In this document: in pieces, positions 18,693 through 27,866 of the stretch
Position numbering within the stretch: the first letter of the stretch is position 1
How the letters are laid out: each line of letters starts with the position of its first letter
Assembly: GCF_003352185.1 (NCBI RefSeq)
Contig: NZ_CP029608.1
Coordinates: 620,001 to 684,000 of the forward strand
Direction: 5' to 3'
DNA: 64,000 nt
Source of the DNA: Pseudomonas kribbensis
Lineage (GTDB): Bacteria > Pseudomonadota > Gammaproteobacteria > Pseudomonadales > Pseudomonadaceae
Translations under genes and position numbers: made by a program
Notes under the pieces: generated by a model
Databases searched by the model: none
Told to the model about the DNA's origin: nothing
What the model saw: only the letters and a program-made list of their open reading frames with translations

Positions 18693-19561
18693 TGAGCAAT
18701 AAATCGCTGATCGCCCTGATCGTTGGCGTTGTTGTGGTACTGGTTGGCTGGAACTGCTTCTACATCGTGGCTCAGACCGAGCGTGCGGTGCTGCTGCAGT
18801 TCGGTCGCGTGGTTCAGGCCGATGTTCAGCCGGGTCTGCATGTGAAGGTGCCTTACGTTAACCAGGTGCGTAAATTCGACGCACGTCTGATGACGCTGGA
18901 TGCACCGACACAACGCTTCCTGACGCTGGAAAAGAAAGCCGTGATGGTCGATGCCTACGCCAAGTGGCGCGTGAAAGATGCCGAGCGCTTCTACACCGCG
19001 ACTTCCGGTCTCAAGCAGATCGCCGACGAGCGCCTGTCCCGTCGTCTGGAGTCGGGCCTGCGTGACCAGTTCGGTAAACGTACCCTGCACGAAGTGGTGT
19101 CCGGTGAGCGCGATGCGCTGATGGCCGACATCACGGCGTCGCTGAACAAGATGGCGGAAAAAGAGCTGGGTATCGAAGTGGTCGATGTCCGGGTCAAGGC
19201 CATCGATCTGCCGAAAGAAGTGAACCGCAGCGTGTTTGAACGTATGAGCACTGAGCGTGAGCGTGAAGCTCGCGAGCACCGCGCCAAGGGTAACGAGCTG
19301 GCCGAGGGCATCCGTGCCGACGCCGATCGTCAACGCCGCGTGCTGCTGGCTGAAGCCTATCGTGAATCCGAAGAGATTCGCGGTGACGGTGATGCCCAGG
19401 CCGCTGCGATCTACTCCAAGGCCTACGGTCAGGATCAGGAGTTCTACGGTTTCTACCGCAGCCTGCGCGCCTACCGTGAAAGCTTCGCGAACAAATCCGA
19501 CGTCATGGTCCTCGACCCAAGCAGCGACTTCTTCCGTTACCTGGAAAAGTCCAAGCCTTGA
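18692..19561 (+). CDS. hflC: FtsH protease modulator HflC
   Basis: The partner of HflK, 289 residues. An N-terminal membrane anchor (LIALIVGVVVVLVGWNCFYI) is followed by the SPFH domain (TERAVLLQFGRVVQ) and a helical segment rich in Glu, Arg and Ala (RAKGNELAEGIRADADRQRR). It is translationally coupled to hflK. In P. aeruginosa I recall a short DUF2065 gene after hflC; none is present here. Confidence 0.96.
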   Translation: MSNKSLIALIVGVVVVLVGWNCFYIVAQTERAVLLQFGRVVQADVQPGLHVKVPYVNQVRKFDARLMTLDAPTQRFLTLEKKAVMVDAYAKWRVKDAERFYTATSGLKQIADERLSRRLESGLRDQFGKRTLHEVVSGERDALMADITASLNKMAEKELGIEVVDVRVKAIDLPKEVNRSVFERMSTEREREAREHRAKGNELAEGIRADADRQRRVLLAEAYRESEEIRGDGDAQAAAIYSKAYGQDQEFYGFYRSLRAYRESFANKSDVMVLDPSSDFFRYLEKSKP

Positions 19562-19646
19562 TACGACGTTGACCTGAATCATTCCGCCCGGCGGCTAAAA
19601 CCTCGGGCGGGGTGATCCTTTCGGAAAACGTGTGTATGATGCGGCA

Positions 19647-19669
19647 GCCGGGAAATTCCCGGCTTTTTT
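19647..19669 (+). terminator. Terminator after hflKC
   Basis: GCCGGGAA-A-TTCCCGGC (19647-19663) is a near-perfect palindrome followed by TTTTTT. It ends the miaA-hflC transcript. A second hairpin, TCGGGT/ACCCGA at 19708-19725 followed by a T-rich run, lies just downstream in the leader of the next unit. Confidence 0.85.
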
Positions 19670-19744
19670 GCGTCTGCACGTTTGATTGCTGTTTTTGTTG
19701 CAGAAGATCGGGTTGAATGACCCGACAGTTTTTCGAGGAAAGTG

Positions 19745-19861
19745 ATGGGCGAAGCCGGTAACAGGCCTTTCGCCGCGTCGTTCATGCGCGTGCGTTTTGA
19801 ACGGGCCGGTCATTTTCTGCTTCACTCAAGGCTCGCCCTCGGGCTGGCCGCCCGGATCTAA
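19745..19861 (+). CDS. Possible 38-residue small protein or leader peptide before hisZ
   Basis: The 313-base gap between hflC and hisZ holds this short ORF. ATG at 19745 is preceded by GAGGAAAGTG and the stop at 19859-19861 is 13 bases before the hisZ start. The product starts [12 protein letters not shown] and is basic with an alanine/leucine-rich end. I do not recognise it. It has no histidine run, so a classical his attenuator peptide is unlikely. It could be a translational coupler for hisZ, or chance; the well-placed Shine-Dalgarno is the only support. Confidence 0.35.
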   Translation: MGEAGNRPFAASFMRVRFERAGHFLLHSRLALGLAARI

Positions 19862-19874
19862 GGGGAATGGCGTA

Positions 19875-21062
19875 ATGGCAACGGTAGACCGCTGGCTGCT
19901 GCCAGATGGCATCGAAGAAGTACTGCCACCGGAAGCGGCGCGCATTGAAGTCGCGCGTCGTCAGGTGTTGGATCTGTTCCAGAGCTGGGGTTACGAGTTT
20001 GTCGTGACTCCCCATATCGAGTACCTGGAATCCCTGCTGACCGGCGCGGGCCAGGACCTGGATCTGCGTACCTTCAAGGTCATCGACCCGCAATCGGGCC
20101 GGCAGATGGGTTTCCGTGCCGACATCACGCCGCAAGTGGCGCGCATCGATGCGCACACCCTGCGTCGCGAAGGCCCGAGCCGTCTGTGCTACGCCGGCAG
20201 CGTGCTGCATGCCCAGCCGCGTGCCTTGTCGTCCTCGCGCAGCCCGATCCAGTTGGGCGCCGAGTTGTACGGCGATGCCAGCCCGAGCAGCGACGTTGAA
20301 GTCATCAGCCTGATGCTGGCCATGCTGCAACTGGCCGATGTGCCGGATGTGCACATGGACCTGGGCCACGTCGGCATCTACCGTGGTCTGGCCCAGGCGG
20401 CCGGTCTGTCGGGTGAAGTCGAGCAGCAGCTGTTCGATGCATTGCAACGCAAGGCCATCGACGAGGTCATTACCCTGACCGAAGGCCTGCCGGCCGATCT
20501 GTCCGGCATGCTGCGTGCGCTGGTCGACCTGTGCGGCGGCCGTGAAGTCTTGAGCGCTGCCCGTGAGCGTCTGGCCAATGCGCCGGCGCCGGTTCTGGCG
20601 GCGCTGGAAGATTTGCTGGCGATTGCCGAACGACTGTCGGCGCGCTTCCCGGAGCTGCCGCTGTACTTCGATCTGGGCGAGCTGCGCGGTTACCACTACC
20701 ACACCGGTGTGGTGTTCGCCGTGTTCGTGCCGGGTGTTGGCCAGTCCATCGCTCAGGGCGGTCGCTATGACGACATCGGCGCCGACTTCGGTCGCGCCCG
20801 TCCGGCAACCGGTTTTTCCACCGATTTGAAAACCCTGGTGACCCTGGGGCGTGCTGAGGTCGAGCTACCGTCTGGCGGTATCTGGATGCCTGACAGTACG
20901 GATGCGGCACTCTGGCAGCAGGTTTGCCAGTTGCGCAGTGAGGGTCAGCGTGTCGTTCAGGCATTGCCTGGACAACCTTTGGCCGCCGCCCGTGATGCGG
21001 ACTGCGACCGGCAATTGATCCAGCAGAACGGGCTTTGGCAAGTATCGCCACTGGCTTCTTGA
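19875..21062 (+). CDS. hisZ: ATP phosphoribosyltransferase regulatory subunit
   Basis: A histidyl-tRNA-synthetase-like protein without charging activity that partners the short form of HisG in the first step of histidine synthesis. 395 residues. The class II motifs are recognisable ([44 protein letters not shown]). The start at [12 protein letters not shown] (19875) is chosen because AGGGGA lies upstream; the frame stays open to 19797 but that extension lacks a ribosome-binding site. It is 54 bases before purA. Confidence 0.93.
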   Translation: MATVDRWLLPDGIEEVLPPEAARIEVARRQVLDLFQSWGYEFVVTPHIEYLESLLTGAGQDLDLRTFKVIDPQSGRQMGFRADITPQVARIDAHTLRREGPSRLCYAGSVLHAQPRALSSSRSPIQLGAELYGDASPSSDVEVISLMLAMLQLADVPDVHMDLGHVGIYRGLAQAAGLSGEVEQQLFDALQRKAIDEVITLTEGLPADLSGMLRALVDLCGGREVLSAARERLANAPAPVLAALEDLLAIAERLSARFPELPLYFDLGELRGYHYHTGVVFAVFVPGVGQSIAQGGRYDDIGADFGRARPATGFSTDLKTLVTLGRAEVELPSGGIWMPDSTDAALWQQVCQLRSEGQRVVQALPGQPLAAARDADCDRQLIQQNGLWQVSPLAS

Positions 21063-22406
<1,344 letters not shown>

Positions 22407-22426
22407 TAAGTCGTTGATGTAAAAAC

Positions 22427-22454
22427 ACAAAGGCCCCTTCATCGGGGCCTTTGT
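22427..22454 (+). terminator. Terminator after purA
   Basis: ACAAAGGCCCC (22427-22437) pairs with GGGGCCTTTGT (22444-22454), leaving a 6-base loop; the right arm ends in T-rich sequence. Confidence 0.8.
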
Positions 22455-22546
22455 CGTTTATGCCTGTTGGACGGCATGACCTTTGCTGTGAATCTGTCTA
22501 CAAGAGTGCCATCAAATTAATGGCGTCAGAAGTAGAGGGATTCACA

Positions 22547-24481
22547 GTGTCGGCCGTTCTCTCACTGTTACAAAGCCGTTTGTTGCGGCCCGTATTCGTT
22601 ACCCTTGGTATCGCCCTTTTGGTGCAGGTGTTGGTGGCCGTTGCCCTGACGCGGAGCACCGTCACCGCGCTGGAAGCCGACCTGGGCACTCGCCTGGGCG
22701 CCGACAGCCAGAAGCTCTCCGGTGAGCTGGAGCAGGCCGGGCGTGAAGTCACGTCGAGCCTCGACACGTTATCCACCAATACTCGTCAGCGGCTGACCGC
22801 CGGCCTGTCCTCGCGTCTGAAGGAAGAGCAGGCACAACTGCGTACGACTCTGGAAAAAGACTTGAAGGACTCGGCCAACGACATGGCCCAGTTGCTCGCC
22901 TCTGTAGCGCCTCGCGCCATGTGGGACAGCGATGTGCCGACCCTGTCCGAGTTCGCCCGTCGGGCCCAGCGCAATCCCAACGTGCTGTTCGTGGTTTACG
23001 ACGACGCCACCGGCCAGCATCTGACCCGCTATCTCAACCGTGAAAACCCGATCAACAAGGCCCTTCTGGAAAAAGGTCAGGGCGAGCGGGCGCTGGATAA
23101 GGTGCTGGATGCGGCGAAGCATGATCCCTCGGTCTATTACCTCGAAGCCTCGATCAACCCCAACGGCGTGGAGATCGGCAAAGTGCTGATGGGCGTCTCG
23201 ATGGCCTCGGTGGACACCGATCTGGCGGCACTCGATCAGCGCTTCTCGGCACTCATCGCCAGCAGCGATCAACTGGTCGGCGACAGTCTCAAGGGCGCCG
23301 CCGCCGACAGCGCCACGGCCATGCGCGCGCGCCTGCAGTCGGCGCAGTCCACCGCCGCCGAGATGAAAGCCAACACGACCAACACCGTACAGGACGCCGC
23401 TGCCACACTGCGCTGGCGTATCGGCATGGGGCTGGCGCTGGTCGGCGCTGGCGTGCTGTTGCTGTTGGCGGTGGTTCTCGGCCACCGCGTGGTCAACCGT
23501 TTGAAGATGCTCAACGCCGCCATGGACGACTTGGCAGCGGGCGAGGGTGATCTGACCAAACGTGTGCAGATCAACAGTAAGGACGAGATCGGCGACATGG
23601 CGTCGGCGGTCAATCGCTTTGTGGATAAGTTGCAGCCGATCGTGCGCGAGGCCGGGGATGTGGCCCAGCGCACCGGTGTGGAGATCGGCGCGATGACGCT
23701 GCGCAATGCCGGTGCCGATGCGGCTGCCGGGATGCAACGCGATGAGGTTGCTGAAAGCCTGCGCGCGCTGTCGCAAATGGCTGATGAGGCGCAGTCGGAA
23801 AGTCATGCGATGCAAGCGGCGCTGAAGCAGGTGGTGGATATTCGTCAGGCCACCGACGAGAACACCCGCACGTCGGCCAAGGTCGGCAGCCTGATCGAGG
23901 CGCTGGCGGGGCAGGTCGACACCGGGGCGAAAGTCATCGAGCGGCTGGCGCAGCAGAGCGAACAGATCGAAGTGGTACTGACCGTGATTCACGGCATCGC
24001 CGAACAGACCAATCTTCTGGCGCTCAACGCCGCCATCGAGGCGGCCCGGGCCGGGGAGACCGGTCGTGGCTTTGCGGTGGTGGCGGACGAAGTGCGGGCG
24101 CTGGCGAGCAAGACTCAGAGCTCCACCGGTGACATTCAGGCGCACATCGTGGCCTTGCAGCAGGGCGCTCGTGAGGCGGTTGAGGCGATAGGTCAGGCCG
24201 GGCGTCAGGCCAGCGAAGGTTTGCTGGTGTTGCGTGACAGTGCGCGTTTGCAGCAGTCGGTGCAGGCGTCGGTCGAGCAGGTGCATGCGGCGATTGGTCT
24301 GGCGACTCAGGCGGCGGCGCATCAGGCTCAGGGTGCGCAGGCCGTGCGCGGTCGGGTCGAGACGATTCATGCCCAGGCGGAGAAAGCCGCTCAGGCGGTG
24401 GTCGAGACCACGGCCAGCGGCAAGGTGCTGGATGGTCTGGCAGCGCAGCTCAAGGCCAGCCTGGGGCAGTTCCGGGCCTGA
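22547..24481 (+). CDS. Methyl-accepting chemotaxis protein
   Basis: A 644-residue membrane chemoreceptor: an N-terminal membrane helix ([20 protein letters not shown]), a periplasmic sensor region of about 260 residues that includes a helical, Gln/Ser-rich part, a second membrane helix ([19 protein letters not shown]), a HAMP domain, and a cytoplasmic signalling hairpin with the conserved tip [19 protein letters not shown]. The ligand is unknown. The GTG start at 22547 has AGAGGGA 6 bases upstream; an in-frame ATG at 22520 and a longer frame to 22451 have no such signal and run into the purA terminator. Confidence 0.93.
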   Translation: MSAVLSLLQSRLLRPVFVTLGIALLVQVLVAVALTRSTVTALEADLGTRLGADSQKLSGELEQAGREVTSSLDTLSTNTRQRLTAGLSSRLKEEQAQLRTTLEKDLKDSANDMAQLLASVAPRAMWDSDVPTLSEFARRAQRNPNVLFVVYDDATGQHLTRYLNRENPINKALLEKGQGERALDKVLDAAKHDPSVYYLEASINPNGVEIGKVLMGVSMASVDTDLAALDQRFSALIASSDQLVGDSLKGAAADSATAMRARLQSAQSTAAEMKANTTNTVQDAAATLRWRIGMGLALVGAGVLLLLAVVLGHRVVNRLKMLNAAMDDLAAGEGDLTKRVQINSKDEIGDMASAVNRFVDKLQPIVREAGDVAQRTGVEIGAMTLRNAGADAAAGMQRDEVAESLRALSQMADEAQSESHAMQAALKQVVDIRQATDENTRTSAKVGSLIEALAGQVDTGAKVIERLAQQSEQIEVVLTVIHGIAEQTNLLALNAAIEAARAGETGRGFAVVADEVRALASKTQSSTGDIQAHIVALQQGAREAVEAIGQAGRQASEGLLVLRDSARLQQSVQASVEQVHAAIGLATQAAAHQAQGAQAVRGRVETIHAQAEKAAQAVVETTASGKVLDGLAAQLKASLGQFRA

Positions 24482-24491
24482 TATCACGGGC

Positions 24492-24524
24492 AAAAAAAAT
24501 CGCAGCTTCGGCTGCGATTTTTTT
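24492..24524. terminator. Bidirectional terminator between the chemoreceptor and the iron permease
   Basis: AATCGCAGC-TTCG-GCTGCGATT with an A-run on the left and a T-run on the right. The permease stop codon on the minus strand lies in the T-run, so the two genes share it. Confidence 0.9.
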
Positions 24525-26088
24525 ATCGGCTCAAATACATCCGGGTTGTCAGCAGGTAGACGGGCAACCCCGACACCACGATCAACAACGCCGCATAAGG
24601 CGCCGCCGCGGCAAACTCGACATTCGCGGTGTGTGCCCAGACTTCGGTCGCCAAGGTGTTGAGACCGGTCGGACTCAGCAGCAACGTCGCCGTCAGTTCC
24701 TTCATGGCATCCAGAAATACCAGCGCAAACGCTGCGCCCAGCGCCGGGAATATGATCGGCAGGGTCACTCGGCAGAACGCCGTGAACGAAGACGCGCCCA
24801 GTGTGCGGGCGGCTTCTTCCAGTTGGGGTGCCGCTTTGTTCAGCGCTGTGCGGATCGGCGCCTGAGCCAGTGGCAGGAACAGCAGCGCATACGCGATCAG
24901 CAACAACAGGGAGGTCTGATACAGCGCCGGCACGTAATGCAGGGCGAAATACACCAGCGTCAGCGCGATCACCAGCCCCGGCAGCGCATGCAGCAGATAC
25001 GGCAGACGCTCGGCCCAGATCGCCAGTTGGCCTTTGTAGCGCACTACCAGCAATCCGACCGGTACCGCCAGTAGCAGACACAATCCCGCGCCGCCCAGTG
25101 ACAGCGCAAGCGACGACAGCAGTGCTTCGGTGATTGCCGCCACCGGGAAGGCTGCTGACGATCCGACCGCTAGCCAGTACGCCAGCATCCCCAGTGGAAT
25201 GCCGCTGCCGACAATCGCCAGCATCAGGCAATACAGTTGACCGGCAATTGCCCACGGTCCGAGTTGCACTTGCTCGGCCCGGCGCGCCGCGCCCTGGCCG
25301 GTTCGCACGTGGCGTCCCTTGCCACGCACCCGCAGTTCCAGCCATAGCAACATCAGGCACAGCGCCAGCAGCACCGCGGACAGCATTGCGGCATTGGCAT
25401 TGCTGAATTCCAGCTCGAATTGCTGATAGATGGCGGTGGTGAAGGTTTGCAGGCCAATGATCGACAGTGCGCCGAATTCCACCAGCATGTGCAACGCAAT
25501 CAGCAGCGAACCGGCCAGCAGCGAAGGCCAGAGCAGGGGCAGGGTGACGCGGAAAAATACGCCCCAGCGATTCTGTCCCAGTGTCCTTGCCGACTCTTCA
25601 AGGGAAGGGTCGAGATTGCGCAGAGTGGCGGCTACCGGCAGAAAGATCAGGGGATATTTCGACAGGCTCATCACCAGGATTGCCCCGCCCAGCCCTTCGA
25701 ACTGCGCGCTGAGCGATACCCAGGTAAAACTGCTGACGAATGCCGGTACCGCAAACGGCAAACACAGAATCACGCCCCACAAACGCCGGCCCGGCAGGTT
25801 GCTGCGCTCCAGCAACCATGCCAGCGACAGGCCGATCACGCCGCAAGTCACGGTTACGCCGACCATCAGTGCCAGTGTGTTGCGCAGCAGGCCGAACACG
25901 TAAGGGCGCCACAGCAAATGCAGCGCCTCGGACCAGCCCGCCTGCCAGGCTTTGAGCCCGACGTAGGCCAGCGGCAACAGGCTCATCACCACCAGCAACA
26001 ACACCGGCAGCACCAGCCAGATCGACGGCCGCTTGCGCCGTGGCACGTAACCCCCGCGCGTGGCGGGGGCGGATAACGAGGCGCTCAT
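24523..26088 (-). CDS. Ferric iron ABC transporter permease (FbpB/SfuB type)
   Basis: A 521-residue inner-membrane protein with about twelve membrane segments, built as two fused permease domains. Each half has the cytoplasmic EAA loop: EESARTLGQNRWGVFFRVTLPLLWPS in part at about residue 170 and EEAARTLGASSFTAFCRVTLP near 430. The double permease is the hallmark of the FbpB family. The start overlaps the stop of the binding-protein gene by one base. No ATPase gene (FbpC) is adjacent here, so it must be encoded elsewhere. Confidence 0.92.
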   Translation of the reverse strand: MSASLSAPATRGGYVPRRKRPSIWLVLPVLLLVVMSLLPLAYVGLKAWQAGWSEALHLLWRPYVFGLLRNTLALMVGVTVTCGVIGLSLAWLLERSNLPGRRLWGVILCLPFAVPAFVSSFTWVSLSAQFEGLGGAILVMSLSKYPLIFLPVAATLRNLDPSLEESARTLGQNRWGVFFRVTLPLLWPSLLAGSLLIALHMLVEFGALSIIGLQTFTTAIYQQFELEFSNANAAMLSAVLLALCLMLLWLELRVRGKGRHVRTGQGAARRAEQVQLGPWAIAGQLYCLMLAIVGSGIPLGMLAYWLAVGSSAAFPVAAITEALLSSLALSLGGAGLCLLLAVPVGLLVVRYKGQLAIWAERLPYLLHALPGLVIALTLVYFALHYVPALYQTSLLLLIAYALLFLPLAQAPIRTALNKAAPQLEEAARTLGASSFTAFCRVTLPIIFPALGAAFALVFLDAMKELTATLLLSPTGLNTLATEVWAHTANVEFAAAAPYAALLIVVSGLPVYLLTTRMYLSR

Positions 26089-27098
26089 CAGTTCAGGCCA
26101 ACTTCGCGTTCCAGATCCAGTGCTTCCTCGGCATTGCCCAGGTCGGCCGGGGTAACGTCCGGGGCTTCCAGCTCACTGAAAGGCTTGAGGCCACGATCCG
26201 ATTCCATGCCGTTGTGCAGCGGATACTCGGCGGTGGTCTGGGTAATCACGCGCTGGCCTTCCTCGCTGGCCATGTAGGCGAGGAATTGCTGGGCTTCTTT
26301 TGGATGTTTGCTGGACTTCAGCACGGCGGCGCTGGAGACAGTGATCAAGCCGCCCACGTCGCCACCGGTGAAGTAATGCAGTTTCGAATCAAGCTTGCCT
26401 TTTTCCCGTTGCAGGGCGAACCAGTAGTAGTTGTTCACCAGCACGGTGGCGACTTCGCCGTTTTCCACAGCCTTGAGGGCGACCATGTTGTTGCTGTAGG
26501 TCTTGCCGAAGGCGCGCAGGCCGGTCAGCCATTCTTCGGCGGCTTCACGACCGTGTTTTTTGATGATGGCGACGGCCTGTTCCTGGAAGGCGCCGCTGGT
26601 GGGTACGAAACCGACCTTGCCTTGCCACTGCGGATCGGCGAAATCCAGCACCGACTTGGGCAGGTCTTTTTCATCGACCAGTTTCGGGTTGAAGGCGACC
26701 ACGCGAACCCTTGCAGTGACACCGATCCAGGTGCCATTGCCGGCGACGTATTTTTTCGGCAGGACGGCCAGAGTGGCATCGTCGGTCTTGGCCAGCAGGC
26801 CGAGTTCGCCGAGGTTGTTCAGTGGCGGGGATTCTTCGGTGTAGATGACGTCGGCGGGGGAGCGGTCGCCTTCTTCGATGATCTGGCTGGCGAGCTGGTT
26901 ACTGCTGCCTTTGCGCACATTGACGTGAATACCGGTCTTGGCTTCGAAGGCCTTGGCGATCGCGTCGCCGACTTCCTTGTGTTGACCGTTGTAGAGAGTC
27001 AGGGAAACCGTATCGGCAGCCTGGGTGAGGGGAGTGGCGAGTGCCAGGCCGAGCAGGGTGAAGGTCAAGCCGCGGCGCAGGGTATTTCGAAACATCAT
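26088..27098 (-). CDS. Periplasmic iron(III)-binding protein of an ABC transporter (FbpA type)
   Basis: A 336-residue periplasmic binding protein. The signal peptide runs through GLTFTLLGLALATPLTQAA; the mature protein begins ADTVSLTLYNGQH. The paired tyrosines in VNNYYWFALQ correspond to the iron-binding tyrosines of FbpA. AGGAA precedes the tandem ATG ATG start at 27098/27095. It is first in a two-gene operon with the permease. A palindrome about 45 bases upstream may be a regulator site. Substrate could be ferric iron or a simple ferric complex. Confidence 0.92.
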   Translation of the reverse strand: MMFRNTLRRGLTFTLLGLALATPLTQAADTVSLTLYNGQHKEVGDAIAKAFEAKTGIHVNVRKGSSNQLASQIIEEGDRSPADVIYTEESPPLNNLGELGLLAKTDDATLAVLPKKYVAGNGTWIGVTARVRVVAFNPKLVDEKDLPKSVLDFADPQWQGKVGFVPTSGAFQEQAVAIIKKHGREAAEEWLTGLRAFGKTYSNNMVALKAVENGEVATVLVNNYYWFALQREKGKLDSKLHYFTGGDVGGLITVSSAAVLKSSKHPKEAQQFLAYMASEEGQRVITQTTAEYPLHNGMESDRGLKPFSELEAPDVTPADLGNAEEALDLEREVGLN

Positions 27099-27140
27099 TC
27101 GCAGGGTTCCTCACTGTCGCATTGCAAAAACTTGCAACAA

Positions 27141-27162
27141 TGATAAACGATATCGTTTCTCA
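27141..27162. promoter_or_regulatory. 22-base palindrome upstream of the iron transporter
   Basis: TGATAAACGAT followed by ATCGTTTCTCA is an 11+11 inverted repeat with one mismatched pair, about 43 bases before the fbpA-like start. It shares GATAA with the Fur box but matches the 19-base Fur consensus only partly. A Fur or other iron regulator site is inference. Confidence 0.5.
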
Positions 27163-27227
27163 AATGCTCCTTGCGAGCAGGATAAGGGTTTGGTAGGGCA
27201 CTTGAGTTTTCAGGAGGCCAGAAACGC

Positions 27228-27251
27228 AAAAACCCGCTTTCGCGGGTTTTT
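27228..27251 (-). terminator. Terminator of the first tRNA-Leu unit
   Basis: AAAAACCCGC-TTTC-GCGGGTTTTT, a perfect stem with T-run in the minus direction, 34 bases past the tRNA 3' end. It may also end transcripts from the other strand. Confidence 0.85.
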
Positions 27252-27284
27252 GTGAGATTCAAGATCGTGACCTTGAATTTGAAT

Positions 27285-27371
27285 TGGTGCCCAGAAGAAG
27301 ACTCGAACTTCCACGACCGTAAGGTCACCAGCACCTGAAGCTGGCGTGTCTACCAATTTCACCATCTGGGC
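27285..27371 (-). tRNA. tRNA-Leu (anticodon CAG), copy 1
   Basis: An 87-base cloverleaf with encoded CCA. The acceptor stem is GCCCAGA/TCTGGGC, the anticodon stem CCAGC/GCTGG encloses the loop TTCAGGT, giving anticodon CAG, and the T-loop is GTTCGAGTC. The long variable arm typical of leucine tRNAs is present (TGACCTTACGGTCG). Reads CTG, the commonest Leu codon here. A near-identical copy lies 269 bases upstream. Confidence 0.97.
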
Positions 27372-27405
27372 TTCATCTTCAGCGTTGCCGCTGTTGATGT
27401 GGCGC

Positions 27406-27434
27406 ACTATACGGAGCGCCTTTTGATCTGTAAA
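27406..27434 (-). promoter_or_regulatory. Promoter of tRNA-Leu copy 1
   Basis: On the minus strand: TTTACA (27434-27429), 17-base spacer, TATAGT (27411-27406). The GC-rich discriminator downstream is typical of stringently controlled stable-RNA promoters. Confidence 0.85.
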
Positions 27435-27489
27435 CCCCTGATTTGATTTTAATAAATCAATTTCAGAAAAAAGTCGGGACGCAGAATGC

Positions 27490-27515
27490 AAAAAACCCGC
27501 TTTCGCGGGTTTTTG
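27490..27515 (-). terminator. Terminator of the second tRNA-Leu unit
   Basis: The same hairpin as at 27228 with one more A/T pair: A-run, ACCCGC-TTTC-GCGGGT, T-run. It separates the two tRNA transcription units. Confidence 0.85.
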
Positions 27516-27553
27516 TGTGAGTCTTGAAACTGATCTAGTCTCAAACTCGAAAT

Positions 27554-27640
27554 TGGTGCCCAGGAGAAGACTCGAACTTCCACGACCGTAAGGTCACCAG
27601 CACCTGAAGCTGGCGTGTCTACCAATTTCACCACCTGGGC
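27554..27640 (-). tRNA. tRNA-Leu (anticodon CAG), copy 2
   Basis: Identical to copy 1 except for the last acceptor-stem pair: GCCCAGG/CCTGGGC instead of GCCCAGA/TCTGGGC, a compensated change (position 7 with 66). It has its own promoter and terminator. Confidence 0.97.
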
Positions 27641-27675
27641 ATCTCGACAGCGTCTGTACGTCGTCGATGGCGCGC

Positions 27676-27704
27676 ACTATACGGAGCGTCTTTTTAACTG
27701 TAAA
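27676..27704 (-). promoter_or_regulatory. Promoter of tRNA-Leu copy 2
   Basis: On the minus strand: TTTACA (27704-27699), 17-base spacer, TATAGT (27681-27676); identical boxes and spacing to the copy 1 promoter. Confidence 0.85.
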
Positions 27705-27866
27705 CCCCTGCCAGCAAAAAAAATTGGTTTTTTTTACCAGCGGTGTTCAAAACGCCTTTCAGACGTCGATACAAGGCTCCAGACGCGCCTTATAGAGTCG
27801 GAAATTTCCCGTTTGATGGCGCCTATGCCAAACTAACCCGCATATAGACAAGGTGAAAACTCTCTA

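Noticed and set aside
19797..19874. N-terminal extension of hisZ
   Set aside because: No Shine-Dalgarno; the family start is MATVDRW and the extension overlaps the small ORF in another frame.
22451..22546. Upstream start for the chemoreceptor
   Set aside because: The extension would begin inside the purA terminator and lacks a ribosome-binding site; the GTG at 22547 has AGAGGGA in place.
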